DNA of 64,000 nucleotides from CAZGOM01 sp964527265 (GTDB lineage Bacteria; Planctomycetota; Phycisphaerae; Phycisphaerales; Phycisphaeraceae). A program made the translations under genes and the position numbers. The notes beneath the pieces were generated by a model. It made no database searches and was not told the DNA's origin. It was given only the letters and a program-made list of their open reading frames with translations. Where the stretch lies: contig CAZGOM010000003.1 in the NCBI GenBank assembly GCA_964527265.1, positions 22,144 through 86,143 of the forward strand, written 5' to 3'. Of the stretch, positions 60,767 through 64,000 are shown in pieces. Every line of letters starts with the position of its first letter. Within the stretch, counting starts at the first letter, position 1.

Positions 60767-60975
60767 CACCCATCAAACGCCAACTCTTCACCCAGGACCC
60801 AAGACCCATCTTTCCCCCCTCCCCTGCCAATCCGTGATATATTGCCCGCCTGTCCAGGCCGGGGCGCTCTCTCAACCAACCCAAACTCAATACCCCCGGC
60901 AAGGCCCACCAGGCCTTTCTATTCCATTCACCCGGGCGGCGTAAAAAAAACCTTGCCCACTCCAAAGGACCCTTC

Positions 60976-61833
60976 ATGATCCCTCCCCATCTCCTGCGCA
61001 CCCAAAACCCTTCCATGCCCCGCGCCATCAGCCAGCAGAACCTCATCATCATCATCGCCTGCGTCGCTGGCGGTCTCTTTGTTATGTGCATCGGCTGCGC
61101 GCTTCTCATCGGCATCCTGCTCCCCGCGCTCGGCGCCGCACGCCGTACTGCCAATCAGATGAAAAACTCCTCTCAAACCCGCGGCATACACCAATCCATG
61201 GTCATCTACGCCCAAAACAACAACGCACACCTCCCCGGCTTGGATAGCACCGGAGCCATCCTCTTTCCCAACAGCAAAGAGTTCTCCGCCGTCTCCGGCA
61301 ACACCTATGCCGGCGGATCCATGTCCGCACGTTATTACATCCTCCTGAACGGCTCCTTCGTCGCAGGTGACCTCCTCATCAACCCTCAGGACGTCCTCGC
61401 CAAGTGGAGCAACTCCACCCAGATGCCCACCCCTGATCAGTTCTCCTACTCACTCCTGCGCATCGCCGACAGCCCCAAAGGCACCACACTCGGCAACCAG
61501 GATGCCCGCGCGGAAGAATGGGCTGACAACGCAAATTCCCAGGCCATCCTGATCGTTGATCGCAACAGCGCCTCTTCCAATGACTCTTCCGCCGTCCGCT
61601 CCGTCTGGTCCACCAGTTCCGGTTTCGGTGCCGACTGGAAAGGCACCGTCCTCTGGGGTGACAACCATGCCGAATTCTTAAACGCCACCAACGCCAGACT
61701 CGGCCCCCTCAGCCTCACCACCAGATTTGGCAAAACCGTCAACTCCGACGACTTCCTCTTCAATGAAAAAGGCACCGCCGGCAAGGACGCCAAAGCCTCC
61801 ACCATGTTCGGCAATATCCAGGACAACCACTAA
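60976..61833 (+). CDS. pseudopilin-like protein, array member H
   Basis: 285 residues, ATG at 60976 with AAAGGA about nine bases upstream; an internal ATG at 61015 would remove 13. The N-terminal helix (NLIIIIACVAGGLFVMCIGC...) runs into LLPALGAARRTANQMKNSSQ, closest of all members to the classical LLPALGRAR of planctomycete pseudopilins. Then RGIHQSMVIYAQNNNAHLPG, SARYYILLNGSFVAGDLLIN, VLWGDNHAEFL and VNSDDFLF. It is full-length and closely related to A, but stands apart from the array by 298 bases with its own ribosome site. Confidence 0.85.
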   Translation: MIPPHLLRTQNPSMPRAISQQNLIIIIACVAGGLFVMCIGCALLIGILLPALGAARRTANQMKNSSQTRGIHQSMVIYAQNNNAHLPGLDSTGAILFPNSKEFSAVSGNTYAGGSMSARYYILLNGSFVAGDLLINPQDVLAKWSNSTQMPTPDQFSYSLLRIADSPKGTTLGNQDARAEEWADNANSQAILIVDRNSASSNDSSAVRSVWSTSSGFGADWKGTVLWGDNHAEFLNATNARLGPLSLTTRFGKTVNSDDFLFNEKGTAGKDAKASTMFGNIQDNH

Positions 61834-61887
61834 ACCGACACGGTCCCGCCACTTCTAACCCGAACCTATCCCCCCACGCATCAATGA

Positions 61888-61927
61888 AAAGAGGTCCGGA
61901 GCCCAAAGCTCCGGACCTCTTTCTTTT
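61888..61927. terminator. bidirectional intrinsic terminator
   Basis: A 14-base perfect stem (AAAGAGGTCCGGAG at 61888-61901 with 61909-61922), a seven-base loop and a following TTTCTTTTC. It ends the array and lies before the convergent ABC gene. Confidence 0.88.
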
Positions 61928-61947
61928 CTAAAATCTTCGTCTTCAAC

Positions 61948-62024
61948 CCTGGACCCTGGACCCGAGACTCTGGATTCTGGACCCGAGACTCGGGACTCGG
62001 GACTCGGGACCCGGGACTCGGGAC
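61948..62024. repeat. heptanucleotide tandem repeat, 11 units
   Basis: Eleven consecutive seven-base units, all variants of (T/C)C(G/T)(G/A)GAC/T, for example CCTGGAC, TCTGGAC and TCGGGAC (four identical TCGGGAC). It lies in the 3' intergenic space between convergent genes. It is not a CRISPR array: there are no spacers. Confidence 0.9.
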
Positions 62025-62045
62025 CCCACCGCGCCGCGCGTTGGA

Positions 62046-64000
62046 TTACCAGAAGATGTACCGCAGGAACGCCTTCTTCCCGGGCTCCGGCAGTTTGTCC
62101 ACGTCGGGCACCAGATAGCGGTTTTCCTCCACGTCGATCAGTACCTTGCCGTTGTCGCCGTAGTCGTGCGCATTGTCATGCGACCAGTAGACGATGAACT
62201 CGCGGTCTCCAAGGTCCGTCTTGGCGTTGAAAAACAGGTAGTTGTGCTCATGGCGGATCGACACCACCTCGTTGATTGTGTGGATGTGGTACCGCCGCGC
62301 CAGGGATTCACGGATCAGCGTCTGTGCCTCCACCGGCCACTGGGACAAGTCACGGATCAGCCCGATCTCTTGCTCGCGGTTCTCGGAGTTGAACCACCGC
62401 AGGCTGATATACCTCTCCGGATGGCGCACCGGCATGCAGCGCAATGCGAACACGCCGTTGTAGATACGTTCGTTTTGCACCGTGCAATGCAGCGCGTTGT
62501 TGTTTCCAAGATGGATCTTCACAAAATCCGGATTCAGCCAGCGCGGCTTGTGCCCGGTGATCGGCGTCAGCCCCGTCACGGCGTCCGGCGTCAATTCCGG
62601 CGGCAACCCATCCCGCCCGGGCTTCTTTTCTGACTCGGTCTTTTCCTTCTCCTGTTTCTCCTGCGCCACCAGTGAATCGATTCCGTCGCCTTGCTGCGCC
62701 GAGCCTTGGATCTTCACCAGCTTCGCGTACTTCTTATCCAGCTTCATAAGCTCCGCATGCGAGCCCATTTCCGCCAGTTTCCCATCGTCGATCACCATGA
62801 TCTTGTCGCAGTTGCGCAGAGTCGAAAGCCGATGTGCAATGATGATGCTCGTGCGTCCTTTCACTAGTTCCGCCAGCGCCTGCTGGATCGCCAGTTCTGA
62901 TTCGGAGTCAATCGCGCTCGTCGCCTCATCCAGAATCAAAATGCTCGGCTCGCACAAAAGCGCACGCGCAATTGAAAGCCGCTGGCGTTCACCGCCGGAG
63001 AGCCCCGCCCCGCGCTCGCCCACCCACGTGTCGTAGCCTTGCACCTGCTTGAGGATGAAATCATGCGCATTGCCGGCCCGGGCCGCCGTGATCCCTTCTT
63101 CAATCGTCGAACCGCTTCGCCCGTAAACCAGGTTCTCCCACAGCGTTCCCTTAAACAGGAACGGCTCTTGAAGCACCACGCCCACATGGCTCCGCAGATC
63201 GCTCTTTTTGATCTGCCGGATCTCATGCCCATCGATCAGGATCGTTCCGTCGTCGATGTCGTAGAAGCGTGAAATCAGGTTGATGATCGTCGTCTTGCCG
63301 GAGCCGGATCGCCCCACCACGCCGATCATTTGCCCGGCCTTGATCTCAAAGCTCACGCCTTTCAAGATCGGGTTCTGGCGCGAATAGCCGAACACCACGT
63401 TCTTGAACTCGATGTCCCCCCTCACCTTCGGCATCTCCACCGCGTTCTTCGCATTGGGGATGGTCACAGGGGTATCCAGCACTTCAAAAATCCGCTGCAT
63501 CTGTGTGGCAAACTGCGTCAGCCACGTCGTTAAGTTCGTCAGTTGCGCCAGCGGTCCGTAAAACAAGCCCAGGTAGCTGAAAAACGCGATCAGCGTACCG
63601 AGAGTCAGCCGATCGCCCAGCACTTCTTTGCCGCCCACATACCACACGATCCAGCCGCCCGCGCCGAACACCACCGCCACGATCGGGCCAAACGTCGCGT
63701 TGGCGCTGTCCACCATCACGCGAGAATCGCGCAGCTTAACGCTCGACGCTTGGAACCGGTCGAATTCCCGGTCTTCCTGCGCAAACGCCTTGATCACGCG
63801 GATGCCGGAAAACAACCCGTTAAGCATCCCCGCCTGCTTGTTGGAGCGGTCCCAGAACCGTTCATAGTTCGGGTAGACATACTGCCAGAACAGGTATGTC
63901 AAAAGCATGATCAGCGGCGCGGGTGCCATCGTCCAGAGGAACAATGTCGGCTCCAGGCTGAACATGAACACCGCCGCCAGCACCACCATTAAGAGCTGCA
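62046..64000 (-). CDS. ABC exporter fused to a DUF1854 domain (5' part outside window)
   Basis: At least 651 residues; the start is beyond the window edge. The visible part begins in the transmembrane domain (ABC type-1 exporter), then the nucleotide-binding domain: GVVGRSGSGKTTIINL (Walker A), LSGGERQRLSIARAL (signature), ILILDEATSAIDSES (Walker B/D-loop), IIAHRLST (H-loop). After a Lys/Glu-rich linker the last ~160 residues form a DUF1854 domain (RYISLRWFNSENREQEIGLI, then FIVYWSHDNAHDY, ending KKAFLRYIFW). DUF1854 proteins occur near cyanophycin-related ABC transporters. Substrate unknown. Confidence 0.92.
   Translation of the reverse strand, partial: QLLMVVLAAVFMFSLEPTLFLWTMAPAPLIMLLTYLFWQYVYPNYERFWDRSNKQAGMLNGLFSGIRVIKAFAQEDREFDRFQASSVKLRDSRVMVDSANATFGPIVAVVFGAGGWIVWYVGGKEVLGDRLTLGTLIAFFSYLGLFYGPLAQLTNLTTWLTQFATQMQRIFEVLDTPVTIPNAKNAVEMPKVRGDIEFKNVVFGYSRQNPILKGVSFEIKAGQMIGVVGRSGSGKTTIINLISRFYDIDDGTILIDGHEIRQIKKSDLRSHVGVVLQEPFLFKGTLWENLVYGRSGSTIEEGITAARAGNAHDFILKQVQGYDTWVGERGAGLSGGERQRLSIARALLCEPSILILDEATSAIDSESELAIQQALAELVKGRTSIIIAHRLSTLRNCDKIMVIDDGKLAEMGSHAELMKLDKKYAKLVKIQGSAQQGDGIDSLVAQEKQEKEKTESEKKPGRDGLPPELTPDAVTGLTPITGHKPRWLNPDFVKIHLGNNNALHCTVQNERIYNGVFALRCMPVRHPERYISLRWFNSENREQEIGLIRDLSQWPVEAQTLIRESLARRYHIHTINEVVSIRHEHNYLFFNAKTDLGDREFIVYWSHDNAHDYGDNGKVLIDVEENRYLVPDVDKLPEPGKKAFLRYIFW

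Noticed and set aside
61948..62024. Candidate CRISPR array
   Set aside because: The period is only seven bases with no spacers and no cas genes. It is a simple tandem repeat.

Overview
The window looks like chromosomal DNA of a planctomycete, most likely of the Phycisphaerae. The evidence is moderate-to-high GC, a giant secreted protein with the planctomycete-type N-terminal LEALENR motif, a long array of pseudopilin-like genes ending in the GD-(G/N)-H-x-E-F type tail, several Gfo/Idh/MocA oxidoreductases, an Npt-type nucleotide translocase homologue, and Ser/Thr kinases fused to sensors. I see no phage, insertion sequence, rRNA operon or CRISPR array. Genes lie on both strands in short operons, with many convergent pairs separated by only a few bases.

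Layout. 1-13.9 kb: end of a LolD/MacB-type ABC ATPase, a secreted alpha/beta hydrolase, an ATP/ADP-translocase-like carrier, a chemoreceptor of the WspA-like type, metF, a PSP1/RicT protein with a very long Arg/Gly/Pro/Asp-rich tail, a cyclase-kinase-Cache fusion and a DapB-like dehydrogenase. 14-25.5 kb: an oxidoreductase, small lipoproteins, a GIY-YIG-like protein, gatC-gatA, queF, an SGNH hydrolase, tRNA-Arg(UCG), an enolase-superfamily enzyme with a nitrilase, a RidA protein and trpB. 25.5-30.6 kb: a polytopic membrane protein, then the most interesting locus, a four-gene MNIO (DUF692)-type RiPP operon: a Cys-rich precursor with signal peptide, a DUF692 maturase, a DUF2063 partner and a DoxX membrane protein. 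30.7-40.5 kb: dusB, nrdR, two large histidine kinases, a two-domain PPK2, a membrane rhodanese and agmatine deiminase. 40.7-48.6 kb: a 1616-residue surface protein built of an internal duplication plus beta-repeat tail, a lipoprotein-ECF sigma-anti-sigma operon and an AIM24 protein. 48.9-56.3 kb: an epimerase-like SDR, guaA, two more Gfo/Idh/MocA proteins and a TIM-barrel hydrolase-like protein. 56.7-61.8 kb: a tandem array of eight related pseudopilin-like genes, two full-length at the left, one full-length at the right, and five shortened or broken ones in the middle. 62-64 kb: an ABC exporter fused to a DUF1854 domain, cut by the window edge.

How the parts work together. The RiPP operon is a self-contained functional unit: the precursor would be exported after its cysteines are modified by the DUF692/DUF2063 pair, probably for metal (copper) handling. 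A strong intrinsic terminator between precursor and enzymes would give excess precursor. The ECF sigma/anti-sigma pair with its upstream lipoprotein is a second probable regulatory unit. The pseudopilin-like array appears to be expanding and decaying by tandem duplication. Non-coding structure includes five terminator-like hairpins, a pair of adjacent matching palindromes, a dispersed ~72-bp element present twice, and heptanucleotide tandem repeats at three places.
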